Origin: Takashimella koratensis
Lineage: Eukaryota; Basidiomycota; Tremellomycetes; Trichosporonales; Tetragoniomycetaceae
DNA length: 64,000 bases
Assembly (NCBI GenBank): GCA_003116875.1
Contig: BCKT01000001.1
Location: 2,661,486-2,725,485, forward strand
Direction: 5' to 3'
The translations under genes and the position numbers were made by a program. Below, in pieces: positions 1-11,707 of this stretch. The stretch's first letter is position 1. Every line of letters begins with the position of its first letter. The notes beneath the pieces are model-generated. The model saw nothing but the letters and a program-made list of their open reading frames with translations. It did no database searches and was not told the DNA's origin.

Positions 1-282
1 CGAAACTTGTAGCTGCCGTTGAGGGAGCGTGAAGCGCTGCTCGAGTGAACGTTCCAGGACCTCGGAGCGATCGCGCCCCACCCAGGCTTGGGATCCTCGT
101 GCTCGCTAGGGAGGTAGACTGTAGTGGGCTTGAAACCGTTCATGGTGGTGGGTGTTTCGGGGTTGCAAGATACGCATCGTATAAGGATGCACCATGGAAT
201 ATGGACGGAGAGAAGAGGCCCGTTTCAAGGGCCGTATATAAGGCCCACATCCATTCCCTGACCACCGGGGACCCGGTCCGGA
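1..282. other. gene-free left edge
   Basis: No coding exon is supported here. The stretch lies beyond the stop codon of the first gene. It contains a GGCCC/GGGCC inverted repeat (217-221 and 229-233) directly beside a TATATAAG box (235-242), which would suit a promoter, but no gene start in the window uses it. It may belong to a gene outside the left edge or be chance. Confidence 0.3.
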
Positions 283-2587
283 CTACGGCCGAAGCCACAT
301 TGTCTCCCCCTGCCCCAGATTATTCAACCACTCGGTCCAGTCCATGTTGCCGATAGGCTCCGCCTCTGGATCTATTCTAAACAAATTATCAAATGGAACG
401 GGAATCTCGGCCGCACTGGGAGCCATCTCTGCGAAAAGGGTATCTGTAGTCCCTGTGAGGATATTTTCCATCTCGCTGGTGGACTCTTTTGTTGGTGCCA
501 CGGAGGGTCCCGCGGCAACGGCAGCCGCGTCTGTCGCTTCGTCTGGAGGCTCGACCGAAGTTGCACGAGACGGGGCAAACGAGCGAACAGTCGAGTCTAG
601 CATGGCGTAGCCCGACTTGCCATATTGCCTTCTGTGAAACGGCAAGGGATCGAAATTGAAACGCGCCTCGCTCCTGATGCTCACACTGATGTCAGGCGGT
701 TCAAATGAATACTCACGCCTGGCACTTTTCCCAGTCCGACACTGATAACAGATCCTGATACCCGGCACCAACCAGTCGTCCACAAGATTCCACATGCTGG
801 TGTCAGTGTGATCGACAGGAAACTCACCAAGAGACGATTCCTCTCGTCTCCTGCGGCGTGTACTCTGACATAGCGAAGGAGAGCGCTAAGAGCATCGGTG
901 TATTTCGACTCGCGCGCGTCGATATTCGACAAATGTATCGAGTCGTACAGAACAACTACAGTTAGCAATGTCGTAACTCGACTCACTCTCCAACGAAGTG
1001 TACGCTTGAACACCAGCCGCAGGGGAGCAGTGAACATCCAGTCGCATGATATCCGCTACGATACGACTCACGGCGAGAGCATGGCGAAGACGCTCTCGTC
1101 GAACCTGTGTGGCCACCTCGACAAAAGTCGAATCCCTCGTGCAGACATTCATCCTCGCCTGTCCCAGCATGATGAAACAGTTGTGTCGCAGCAAGTGTAA
1201 AAACATGAAAGCTGGGAGACACCTCTCGTGAACGAACAAATTGTGCTCGTTGTAGGCAAGATCCGTCGGGAGGTCGGAGATAACCTTGCGCAAGTCGGCT
1301 TCAAACGCGGACAGGTTGTCGAGGATCTTGGGATAGGGGTCGGTCGAGTATTGAATGAGAGAGTCAAAGTGTAGGATCCGCCTTCGCATCGCTGCGGTGC
1401 GAATGAGGTATCCCGAGACTCCAATATTCACGTTCCCACCAAACAGATCCGACGTCTTGACATCAATCTCACGCACAAATGACGTCTCGGTGGTCGGTAG
1501 CTGTATCCGAAAGCTATTCTCAGTAACAAGGTGGACGCCGTGTTGACCCGTATCCGCGAGAGTGTCCATGAAGAATACTGCCCAGGCCAAGCGACGAAGA
1601 GTCTCGGGCTTGAGTAGAGGACTGCGACGCACGGGCTTGTCGGTGTTGTATGTGATGTCGAACGTGTGTAGCGAAAGAAACTGCATGGTTCTGACGTGAG
1701 CGCGGCCTCGGTTCCACTTACCTGACCAACAAGCCGCACATCATCCATGAAGCAGAGTAATTTCCACAAGATCCCTCATACAAGCGAGCGAGAAACATGA
1801 CCTTGGGTCAGTCCTATCTTACCCGGACTCACCATCATATGGATCGCATCGTACCCCTGGAAGAGTCGCGCCTGAATGGTTGCCGCGACTTCAGGATAGA
1901 TGACCGACGCTCTCTCCATAGCCGCTGGTGTGTAATCACTCGCGAAACTGGTATCAGTCCTGGCCCAACGCCGACTCACTGCAAAGACGTCACTACCATC
2001 ATCAGAGTCAGCTCTCGGGGAGCCAGCTCCCGATCAAATAGCTGGTAAAAGCTTGGCTCATGGATGAATGTCAAGAATCCAAAGTCTGGCATTAGCTGGT
2101 TCAATCGTCAACCTACGGTGCACTGTGGAAAAGTAATTCCGTATGTGATGTGCCAGTTCACTCCTCTCCGCTAGCAGCGCATCCCACGACGAAGGAGAAG
2201 GCTGAGGGTCTGACGTGTTGGATCGGGGCGTAGGGATGACCGCTCTAGACGGACGACGACCCTTTCGCTCTGCAGCACCAGGCCATGTACATTGCAAGGA
2301 CAGCCTGACGCATCGGGTGCAGTCATCACCATCAACTGGCCCAGAACATCGTATCTACCGTCAGTCAAGCCTCGACAAATCTCACCTTTCTCAATCTACA
2401 AATGCTACACGCCAGGCGAACGCGATCGTTGACTGGTGGAGAGTGTGCGGTGCTCCACAGGCACTCAAAGCCTCCACCACACTGCCCGCATGTCGGCTTC
2501 TGTCCGTCGCAATCGATCTAGTGTCAGAAGCGTCACGCCAATCCTCACCCTTCGCGCTCGACAACTCAAACAACCGGGCCTCTCCAT
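283..2587 (-). CDS. Zn2Cys6 transcription factor with two tandem zinc clusters
   Basis: Nuclear DNA-binding regulator of the GAL4-like class with a fungal_trans middle domain. Ten exons (2549-2587, 2386-2517, 2117-2354, 1980-2085, 1833-1947, 1722-1801, 987-1690, 828-955, 717-796, 283-685) join to 674 codons plus stop, with introns of 31-32 nt. The N-terminus holds two complete clusters: cysteines 6, 9, 16, 23, 26, 32 (CLSCRARRIDC...CGQC) and 50, 53, 60, 69, 72, 79 (CSICRLRKIRC...CTRC). Each cluster is cut by a phase-0 intron at the same place, after the fourth residue following the second Cys. The middle region (HEPSFYQLF, then SWMMCGLLVRTMQFLSLH) is fungal_trans-like. The gene is divergent from the permease at 2790 with a 202-nt shared promoter, so it probably controls that gene. 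The start is the first ATG before the cluster. Double clusters are unusual; the function is inferred. Confidence 0.85.
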
Positions 2588-2649
2588 GATGAAAAGTGGG
2601 AAAGACGGACCAACGGCAACCTCTAGCATATATACTCCGACGGCACATC

Positions 2650-2681
2650 ACGGGCCTTGCCGGGCCGCTGAGAAGGCCCGT
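2650..2681. promoter_or_regulatory. inverted repeat in divergent promoter
   Basis: Perfect 9-nt arms, ACGGGCCTT at 2650-2658 and AAGGCCCGT at 2673-2681, lie between the divergent starts of the double zinc-cluster factor (2587) and the sugar permease (2790). It is a candidate operator. The protein that binds it is unknown. Confidence 0.4.
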
Positions 2682-2789
2682 ACCCTGACCTCCGAAGACA
2701 TCCGGTACGGCCCCTACCCCACCGGGGCCTCAGGACCGATCGACATATATATTGAGCTAGTCAATGCTTCCTTTCACCCCATTCCAGCC

Positions 2790-4504
2790 ATGTCTACCGA
2801 AGACGCCAAAGTCACGCCGGCACACGTCGAGCAGCCCGAGTTCGACAAGTCCGACCTCGACAAGGGTCACGAGGTTCGCAATGTGTACAACGTGGGTGAT
2901 CTGTTGACCTCGCTGACCTCAGACCGACTTGTATGAAGCTGTCCAGGACGCGTACCTCCCTCGGTGGGGCAAGACCACGATCCAGCTCTACTTTGCAGTG
3001 TTCATCACGTTCTGCTGCTCCTGCGCCAACGGTTACGACGGCTCTCTGTTCACTGGTCTCCTCTCTATGCCATTTTTCCAGTCCACCTTCCACTCCGGGA
3101 CCACCGGACCCAAGGTCTCTGTGATGTCGTCAATGTACTCTGTGTAAGTGGTCACATGATCACACTGACTTTTAGTGGCTCACTCATCGGCTCACCTTTC
3201 GCTGCATTCGTCTCGGACAAGTGGGGTCGTCGCGTCGGAATGTTCTGCGGCGCGTGCTTCATCACCACAGGGATGATCATTTGCACCGCGTCGACCAATA
3301 TCGCTGGGTTTGCCTGCGGTCGATTCGTCCTCGGGTTTGGAATCCACTTTATGACCATTGCCGCGCCTTCCTACACCATGGAGATTAGTCCCCCCCACTG
3401 GCGAGGACGATGCACCGGTCTCTACAACTGTGGCTACTACGGAGGAGCGATCCCTGCCGCAGCCGTCACTTTTGGCTGCAACTTCCTCCAGAGCAACTGG
3501 TCCTGGCGTATCCCTCTCATCTTGCAGGCGTTCGCCTGTGTCATCGTCCTTCTCTTCGTCTTCACCATCCCCGAGTCCCCCCGATGGCTCTTTGCAAACG
3601 GTCGCGAGGACGAGGCGATCGAGTATTTGGTCAAGTACCACGCAGCCGGCAAGCGCGACTCGAAACTTGTACAGCTAGAAATTTCCGAGTTCAAGCAGCA
3701 CATCGCTCAGGACGGTGCGGACAAGCGCTGGTGGGACTGTGAGTAGCTTTCTGTACTTGACTGACCCCAGACCGGCCCCTCGTCATGACTGCCAACGGTC
3801 GCTGGCGTATGGCTCAAGTCCTCATGATGTCCATCTTTGGACAATTCTCTGGCAACGGTCTCTCTTACTACAACACGGTCATCTACCAGCAGCTCGGCGT
3901 CAACACTGTCTCCAAGCAGCTCGCCTACAACCTCCTTTACAACGTTGTCGCCGCTATTGGTGCGGTCTCTGGTGCGCTCCTCACGGACAAGATGCCTCGT
4001 CGAAAGATTCTCGTCACAGGTACCCTCATCTGTGCGGGACTTCTCGCCATCAACGCGGGTCTGCAACTTGTCATCGGCCACGGCAACGCGAATCACTCGG
4101 TCTACGGCGGCGCCCTCGCCTCGTATTTCCTATTCGGCTTTGTCTTCATGTTCTCGTACACCCCTCTCCAAGCTGTCGTACCCACCGAGGCTCTCGAGAC
4201 CACCATCCGTGCCAAGGGCCTCGCTCTCGCCGGCGTCGTCAGCGGGTGCATGGGATTCATAAACACTTTCGCAGGGCCGATCGGGCTGGCCAACATCGGT
4301 TATAAATATGTCTGGGTGTTCGTCGGCTGGGATACGTTCGAGGGTTTGATGTGGTACTTGTTCGGTGTCGAATCTCAAGGCAAAACGCTTGAAGAGTTGA
4401 ACTGGATCTACGACCAGCCCAACCCTGTCAAGGCGTCGATGCAGAGGAGTGAGGTGGTTGTCGCTGAGGACGGTACGGTTGTTGGGCGCACAGACGAGCT
4501 GTAG
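2790..4504 (+). CDS. MFS sugar transporter, fungal lactose-permease-like
   Basis: Proton-coupled sugar uptake across the plasma membrane is the likely role. Four exons (2790-2891, 2923-3143, 3176-3738, 3771-4504) encode 539 residues, a usual length for the sugar-porter family with 12 membrane spans. Visible family marks are a conserved DKWGRRVG loop (motif A), PESPRWLF before the central loop, and a late PTEALETTIRAKG segment. The central loop and the tail (EELNWIYDQPNPVKAS) resemble fungal lactose permeases more than hexose carriers, but the substrate cannot be read from sequence. It faces the double zinc-cluster regulator. A beta-galactosidase lies 15 kb away, so lactose is plausible. Confidence 0.88.
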
Positions 4505-4883
4505 CTTTAACAGGATGTTTCTATGAATTCATTTGCCATTGGGCCGACTCCTGTGCATGATAAAACTCGACCTTGTGTTGTGATCCGTGGTGATAACTGG
4601 TTATCACAACACTAGCTCGTTATTATGTTGGTCAGCACCTTACAGGACGTAATATAGCAACCCCCCATACCCAAGTACCAACTCCGTCATTTTCCACTTT
4701 CTCGCATGTACTCGTTACTCTCTAGCCACCTAATTGGCTAGTTCGACACATGTTCTGTCCCCATATATCAATGTTCCTTTACTCAGTCTGCGAAACAGTT
4801 AACCTTGCATCGAACTTAACAGACTACGAGCTATCGCCATCAGAGACGATTCCAGTCATAAGTTTGATCTTAACCGTTGAACA
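4505..4883. other. convergent intergenic region
   Basis: Tail-to-tail spacer between two sugar-permease genes. It holds a strong nested palindrome at 4575-4612 (see separate entry). I see no gene in it. Confidence 0.5.
4575..4612. repeat. nested perfect palindrome
   Basis: The outer arms GTGTTGTGAT (4575-4584) and ATCACAACAC (4603-4612) are perfect. Inside them GTGATAAC-TG-GTTATCAC (4590-4607) is a second perfect inverted repeat overlapping the right arm. The site lies about 70 nt after the permease stop, so two alternative hairpins could form in the 3' UTR, or it is a dyad protein-binding site. Confidence 0.6.
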
Positions 4884-6953
4884 CTAGATGTGTGCCTTCT
4901 CCCTCGCTTCAATCTCCGCAAGACGAGCCGGGTCCGACTCGCCGGTCCTTGCGCGCTCGGCCTCGAGCGACTTTTGGGCGTCGGTGACGTACGTGCGAAA
5001 CCTGTCGTTAGCTAGAGCCAGTCACCGACTCACTTCCAAGGCTTGATCCTCTTCTCAAACATCTCGTCGAGCTCGGCGGGGGTACGACGAGACGTGTCAG
5101 GCATGATCCAGTAAGAACCAATACAAAGAGGCGCGGAGACTCCAGCGAAGAAGAAGCAAGTCTTCAAGCCCCAGTTGGCGTTGTTTGCATTGAGCTGGGG
5201 TCAGCTTGATCCTCTACCAACTCACCATATACGGGACCGACGTGGAAAAGACGAGACCAATGACGACACCACCAGCAGCACTGAAGCCGGCAGTCTTTGC
5301 ACGAAGACGCTGCGATCCAGTTTCCGCTACGTACGACCATCCGAGGTCACCAAGTAATGTCGAGGACATGCGCCACACGAGTGAGAAAAACACAGTGAGC
5401 TTGTTAATACTCCCGCTCGGGTTGGCGATGAGACCCATCCCGCCCACAATCATGAGGCAGCACCAAGTGACAAGAGTCGCGCCGATGAAAAGGGTGCGAC
5501 GACCGATAAAGTCGGTGACAACAGCGCCGAGGATGGTGATGAGAATGGCCACGATGCTGATGTCAGAGTGGTTCCCTCTAAGACCTACGCAAGCAGCATG
5601 GTGAAGACGAAAGGGTCGGCAAAGTGTGCGAGTTGCGCAAAGTAACTCGAATAGTTGGAGAGCTAGCGTCAGATAGGTCAGACAAGGACTTACAACTGCG
5701 AGACCGGTCATCTGCTGAACCGCAGCGGGCATGAACGCGACAAGAGTACGGAACTGTCATCAGCTTTGACTCGAGTCTCACCTACCCCGTTGACACCGTA
5801 GAAGATTTCCCGAGTGTCCCAGAGGTCGCGCCAGAAGGGCTTCTTCTCGCCAAGGATCTCTCGCGCGTGCTTCTTCTCGACCTCAACTGTGCGCTTGAGA
5901 ATATCGTAGTGAAAGTCGACGTCGTAACCACTGACGTTGCCGTTGAGACGTGCGAGAATCTTGCGACCTTGTTCGTGTCTCCCATGGGCGGCACACCACA
6001 CTAATGTCAGCTTCATCAAACGCCGACTCACGAGGCGACTCGGGAATGAAAAAGTAGATGGCAATCATAATCCCCTGCGGTCAGCGAGGACAACAAGAAT
6101 ACTTACGAGCATACCCCACTCCGAGTAGATCAGGTCGAGGTAGTTGTACGGGTTTTCATCCTCGAGAACTTTGAGGCCGATCGTCGCGAACAACTGGCCA
6201 AGGGAGTACCAGATGGAGTAAAAGATGAGGAGGAAACCACGAGTACGAGCCGGTGCGATCTCAGCGACGTAGGTGCCGGTGAGGAACTGGACAGACCCAA
6301 CACCGTAGCCAGAGAACAACTTGGCAATGAGCCAAACCTGCCAGTGTCGTCCAAAGCTCTCGCAGCAGACGCCCTGGTGTCAGAGAGTTCAAATCACAAC
6401 CTACGACGAGGAGAGCAATCCATAGCCCGTAGAAACCCTTCTTTCGACCAAAGCGATCGGCGACGCTAACATCAGCAAGGTCTAACACTGACGTACAAAT
6501 GCATCGTGATCATACCAAGTCCCTGGCCCATGCTCTGGAAGCCGCCTGACGTCAGCGTGCCCAGAGTTTGACTCACCCCACGCCGAGACAACATTCGCTG
6601 CGAGAGCAGGTGCCCCCTTTGTCGTCGTCGTCGCGTACGTCTGGATAAAGCCCGAGTTGGCAATGATGTTTCCAGTCATCGCGATCTACAGTCAGCTCAA
6701 TCTCCGTTTCACCCACCTGGTAACCATCCGCGGCTGCGGAGAACGCCGCGATGAGCGCGATCATTGTAGCCTTCCAAAACACACGTGCCGTCTTTGCAAA
6801 TGTCATGTCTTCAAAGGGCGACTTTTGAATAAAGTCGTCGTCGACCGCCATGTGCTCCATGTGGCTGGTCGTGGGCTTGAGAGCCTCTTCATCGACTACA
6901 TCGTCGGGGGCAGCGATAATGAGGTCGCGCGGTGCGGGTTCTGGATTCGCCAT
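4884..6953 (-). CDS. MFS sugar transporter, alpha-glucoside/maltose-type
   Basis: Sugar-porter family protein, probably importing an alpha-glucoside such as maltose. The start is MANPEPAPRDLI at 6953 and the stop is TAG at 4884-4886 after EIEAREKAHI. The gene is broken by many 30-50 nt introns. Family marks are VADRFGRKKGFYG (motif A), YVAEIAPARTRGFLLIFYSIWYSLGQL, IPESPR followed by a loop with KKPFWRDLWDTREIFYGVNG, and a charged cytoplasmic tail. That loop is typical of the general alpha-glucoside permease subfamily. It is divergent from the Zn2Cys6 gene at 7585 with a 631-nt gap, which may be its regulator. Substrate is inferred from subfamily resemblance only; individual splice sites were not all checked. 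Confidence 0.82.
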
Positions 6954-7584
6954 TGTGGTAGTTGGGGATAAAGTGGTAGTTGGGGACTACCCTGGGGTTA
7001 AATACCAGCTCCGCCCTCAGTTTGGCCCCGCGTACGGCAACTCCATACCGTCGGCAGAAGTCTCGGTCCAAGAGACTCTCCGCATCAAGCGGGATCGGTC
7101 AAGAGGTGGGAAAGGAAGACTGTCAGCGTTATCGGCGACTTGAATTCTTAGCGTATCTGACGGCCCGCGAGTGGGCCGGTTGCCGTCGTCTCCGGACGAT
7201 CACGGATTGCACAAGGCTGGTCTGGTGTTCTATAAAAAGGTGGGAACTTACACCCTCGGTTGAACATTGATCCTCTTCGACGCCACCAGAGCGGATATAG
7301 CGGATCCCGACTCGGAGCAAGGTACAACCCCAGAGTGGCTCTGAGGGGTATTACGTGATGGCGATGGCTGAATGACCCGGAAAAAGGCTAAGAGGTTTGT
7401 TAGCGGGTGATGGATATTTCCGACGAGCGCTATTGCTACAGAAAGTCCTGGTTTCGAGAGTGTGGTAGATAGCACTTGAAAGGACGTAGTCTAACAACCC
7501 CTGCTTACCAGTCTCTCGAGCGTAACTCTGCATGTACTGTACCGATTCAACCCGATAAAGCCGTCTACCTCACTGTCACTCAGG
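6954..7584. promoter_or_regulatory. divergent promoter region, permease / Zn2Cys6 factor
   Basis: Shared upstream region of the alpha-glucoside-type permease and the transcription factor. It contains a CGGCCC/GGGCCG inverted repeat (7161-7166 and 7173-7178) and a TATAAAAAG box near 7210. No coding exon was recognised. Confidence 0.4.
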
Positions 7585-9684
7585 ATGCCGCCGTCGACAG
7601 ACAGCCCTTCAGCACGGCGTAAACGCGCAAGCAAAGCATGTTCTCGCTGCCGTCGTTACAGGATCAAATGCTTTCCTGAGCATTCCCACCTCACAGGAGT
7701 AGCCCCTTGTGCTCCGTGCTCGTCGTTGGGTGTACAAAGCCAGTGGTTTGTCGACTGGTCTGTTTACCGCTGATGACAGTACCTTCCTACCCAGAGGACA
7801 GTCCTACTTGGATCGATCGGTGAGTGCTGTTTGTTATCTGCTAATGTTCAGCACCGTCGAAGAGAGAAGAACCCTCTGCTCTCAAGCACAACACCACCTG
7901 CTCAAGACGCAGCCTCCTCTTCTGCATCCCTGTTGCCCCCTCCCGACGAAGTAGTCGAGGCGATCCGAAAATGCGCCTCGTCCTACTTCCAGTTGCACTT
8001 TCTGCACAAGGCTCTTTTCATCGAGCGGTACCTGCATGATCCAGAGAGCATCCCCACGTTCCTGCTCCTTGCAATCTGTTCCGTTGCCGCTGCGTTCACT
8101 CCGCCTATCGTGGAGAGGTACGGCGGCAAGAAGCAAGCGACCGACATCTTCCTAGACCGCGCAGAGCAGATGTTTGGCGTGGAGCTGCTCAAACCAAGCT
8201 TGGAGAGGGCTCAGGCTTGTAAGTGCTGTGTTGATCACGCTCACTCCAGTCCTGTTGCTTGGTGTCGCAGAGTGGGGAAGAGGCAACGGCGCCAAAGCAT
8301 GGGTAAATCCTGGCGGTATTCTCGCTAACATCAGATGCTCATTGGAACGGCCGTGAGAAGTGAGCGCTTGTCTGAAACCAGCTGACAGCAGTGGCCGGCT
8401 TCCTTGGCCTCCATCGCGAGATCACTTACGAGCTACCGCCGGACCCAACAGCCGAGCAAATAATCGAGTCCGAGGTTGCGAGAAGAACATTCTGGGCGAT
8501 CACATGTCACGAGAACCTCTTGTCGGGACAATCACGACCTATACAGATGTCCCTCGCAGAGATTGACGCGTTGCTGCCGTGCGAGGAGTCCGACTTCAAC
8601 TTTGGGATCCTGCCAAAGAGCAGATCGTCGCTCGCTGGAACCCTCTCCGCCCAGCCGGCAAACGTCAACGAGTCAAGATCGTTGTTTGCTTCTTTGTAAG
8701 TCGAACCCTGACTAAACTAATGTCCAGGATCCAAGTCAAGACGCTCTGGTGTTTGATCGCGCGGCACGCGTCACGAGGATCCGAAGGGACATGGACAGCC
8801 TCGAGCCAGTCGTTGTTGACGGCACTGCAGGACTTTGAAGTGTCACTGCCTGTTCGACAACGATTCAACTTGAACAACCTCCGAGGCTGGACAGTGGAGG
8901 GCTTGGATTTGGCGTACCTCTCGATCTCAGTCATCATGAACCTTTCAAACATTGTCATCAGACGGATGTACCTGGCGTCTATGGCTGCGGCAATCGATCC
9001 GGAAGGTCCCGTAGCCTCGGACCAGCGCGACTTTTGGCAAGGCATGGCGCACGAGATGGTCAAGCGCTCGGAGACGTTGCTCAACGACTGCGGAGTGTTC
9101 TTTAGCATCCGCTCTCCGGAATTAGGCTTCCCTCCTATTCAAGTCTTTGGCATCTTCATGTGTGGCAATGTGTTCTCGTACCTGTGGAAATGGCCTGAGC
9201 GTAAGTACTTTGTGCCGTATGAGCTGATCCCAGTTTGTCGGACTAGCGCACCTGAAGCCGAGAGCTCGTTCAATCGATGTGTTGATATTCTCGCCCAACT
9301 CTCTGACGGTGAGTCATTCGTGAAACACCACTAATGTCAGCGTGGCAACTCGCCTCTCATTGGCATGCCTCTTTGCTAGCTTCTAAACGGTCAGCGGAAC
9401 GGCAGCGAGGACGCTTCCGTGCCACCGTGCGAGACGAGCAAACACTCGACGATGAGCTCACCGGGATTTTTGGTCCTCGCACGCATGCGGTCATCAGTCC
9501 AGCTGGCCAGACAAATCCGATTGCGCCTGTCCCAGTAGCGACCGAGCCCGAATCATTCCTCGCGGGGAACGACGACTTTTTCTTCGATTTTGGTCTCAAC
9601 GGCGAGTTTAACTTTGATTCATTCAGCGAAGACTTGACGACTTTTGTACACGGAGGGTTTGTCACTGGTGACACTGCGTACTAA
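7585..9684 (+). CDS. Zn2Cys6 transcription factor, fungal_trans domain
   Basis: Nuclear regulator of 613 residues. Nine exons were resolved: 7585-7745, 7780-7819, 7852-8218, 8250-8302, 8335-8359, 8392-8695, 8728-9200, 9234-9308, 9341-9684. The zinc cluster begins with CSRCRRYRIKC (Cys 19, 22, 29) and continues with CAPC. The sixth cysteine codon is created by splicing (TG at 7744-7745 joined to T at 7780). The domain from LPPPDEVVEAIRKC through FLLLAICSVAAAFTPPIVERYGG to MAGFLGLHREITYELPP is fungal_trans. Exon 5 is only 25 nt. It is a clear paralog of the factor at 52604, sharing the intron position inside the last zinc ligand and the following LPRG segment. It probably controls the divergent permease; this is inferred from position. 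Confidence 0.88.
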
Positions 9685-9728
9685 TCCTTGTACGCATAGC
9701 TTGACATGTGACATCTCTACAACCAGCA

Positions 9729-11707
9729 CTAAGTAGAAACAACGGCCACCTCGTGCTCTTTCTCGTCCACCGCCTCTGGGTCGGAACGACGGGTATCAGT
9801 GTACTGCTTGGTCTCGCCGTCCGAGAGGACCCAGTCATCATAGACCATCTCTCCGAACGGTCGCTTGCAGTCCTCCTGGCCAGGAACAGGGAACACGAGG
9901 CAGAGGATGTAGTAGACAAGCCCACCGACGAAGAAGGACAACTCCCATCCAAGGTCGAACATGTAAGAGGCCGAAGCGGAGACGGTGACCGTGCCAAAGC
10001 TACCAACAAAGCCCGGAAGAGGCAGAGCGAAACCGGCGACAAAGGCAGCCACGGCGCGCCAATTGACGCCGAACATGTAGTAGTACTTGCCCGATTTGGA
10101 GCCAGTGTACATGGCCGGAATGTCGTAGTTGCCGCGACGAACGAGCCAGTAGTCGACAATCATGATCGACACAACTGACCCTTGGAAGATTGAGTAACCG
10201 CCGAGGAAGTCGAGGAACTGAGCGGCGGAGGTGAGGATGTGCCAAGGAGTGATTGCAAAGGCGACGATGAGACAAAGGAACTGGCCGCGAACAATGTTGA
10301 GGTACTTGGGAAGGAGGCAGGTTACATCCGAGGCGAACGCTGTTGTCAGCTTGATCAGGACTATGCTCACGAGTGATGTTACAGGCGACAGAGGTGGTGA
10401 AAGTCGCAAAGGCCCAAACAGCAGAGGCGAAAAAGACACCGGCCCTAGACTTGGAGTCGTACGAGTGCTCGAGGATACCGTTCAACAGGTCGTACAAGTT
10501 CCAGTACGATTCCCCCCACATGTTGAGAACAGCGGACTATTGTCAGTAAAGTTTAGAGTGTGACTTACAGTAGTGATGCAGCCAAACGCCGCACAGACGA
10601 TGCTCAGAGGGAGACCAAGGAGCTGACCAATGATCTGCGACCGGTCGTTCTTGGCGTATCGGGCCAAGTCGGGAACAGTGGTGATAAGCGCCGAGGAGGC
10701 ACCGACCACCGAATTGAACTGGCTCATCACCTGGAAGGCAAAGGCGGTACGGGAGACAGTGGCTGCCGAGGGGGCGACGATAGCCCCGGCGGAGACGCCG
10801 CCGTTGTTCTTGGTCGCCCAGATGACAATGCCGATACTGGCAATAGGGACGAGGACAGACTTGATGACGAAGACTGGGGTCAGTGAGGCTCGACACGGAA
10901 CTCACGATGACGGAGCTTGGAGGTATGGATGGCCATGAACGGGATCGTGAAGACAAATGCGAGGAAAAAGCCGATCATGGTCTGCGTATCGATCGCCTGA
11001 GACACTGGGATCGTGTTGGGAAGGCTGCGGAACGAAGGGAAGATGCATTTCAAGATGATCGCGATGAAAAAGCCTAAGAGTTGTCAGCGGTGTCCTTTGG
11101 AGCCCTTGATTGCGGCGATCCCCAAGGCTAGTCGAGAGGTTTGCCAGCAATTACTGGAACAAAACCCAATCCCAAGAATCCCGGCTCACCTTCAAAGTAC
11201 ATTTGAACGCCCCCCTAGCTATCAGCGGTGTCCCTACTGGTGCTTACCCAGATAATGCCGAGGATGCTTCGTAGTATGACGAAGAAATAGCTGCCCCAGA
11301 TCCCGAACACCGCTCGAGAAAGAACAGGGTAGCCAATATGGTATCGCGCGGCAGCGTAGCCGTTGAGTACGATGACCGCGGAACACACTTACGTCAGCAC
11401 TGTTCGCCACAAGCTACTCACAGATGTTTGCGAAAAGGATGACCAACATGGCCTCCCCGACAGAGAGACCCAAAGCGACCAGACTGGAACCAAGAGACCA
11501 GGTGCTAACGGCCCAGGCCTCGCCCCACCAGTAGGCGAGGAACGACCATGCGGACCATGTCTGACGCGAAGGCGGCGAGGGGACGAGGTCCTCGTTGATG
11601 AAGCGACCAGAAGCGCTGTCAAGGATGATAGTCTGGTGGAAGTTGGATGGCGAGGAGAAGGCAAACTTGACCTTCTGGCCAAAGGTGAGACCGGGGGGAG
11701 GTGCCAT
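9729..11707 (-). CDS. NCS1-family permease, Fur/allantoin/thiamine type
   Basis: Plasma-membrane symporter of the nucleobase-cation-symport-1 family. The start is MAPPPGLTFGQKVKF at 11707 and the stop is at 9729 after EHEVAVVST. The N-terminal NEDLVPSPPSRQTWSAWSFLAYWWGEAW, then SGAI-type and GNRSQ-like segments (DLARYAKNDRSQ), and near the C-terminus SIMIVDYWLVRRGNYDIPAMYTG with FGVNWRAVAAFVAG, mark the Fur-type branch. Substrates in this branch are uracil, allantoin, uridine or thiamine; which one applies cannot be read. It is divergent from the esterase-lactonase fusion with four AACTGCC elements between them, suggesting that it imports the compound those enzymes break down. Confidence 0.85.
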
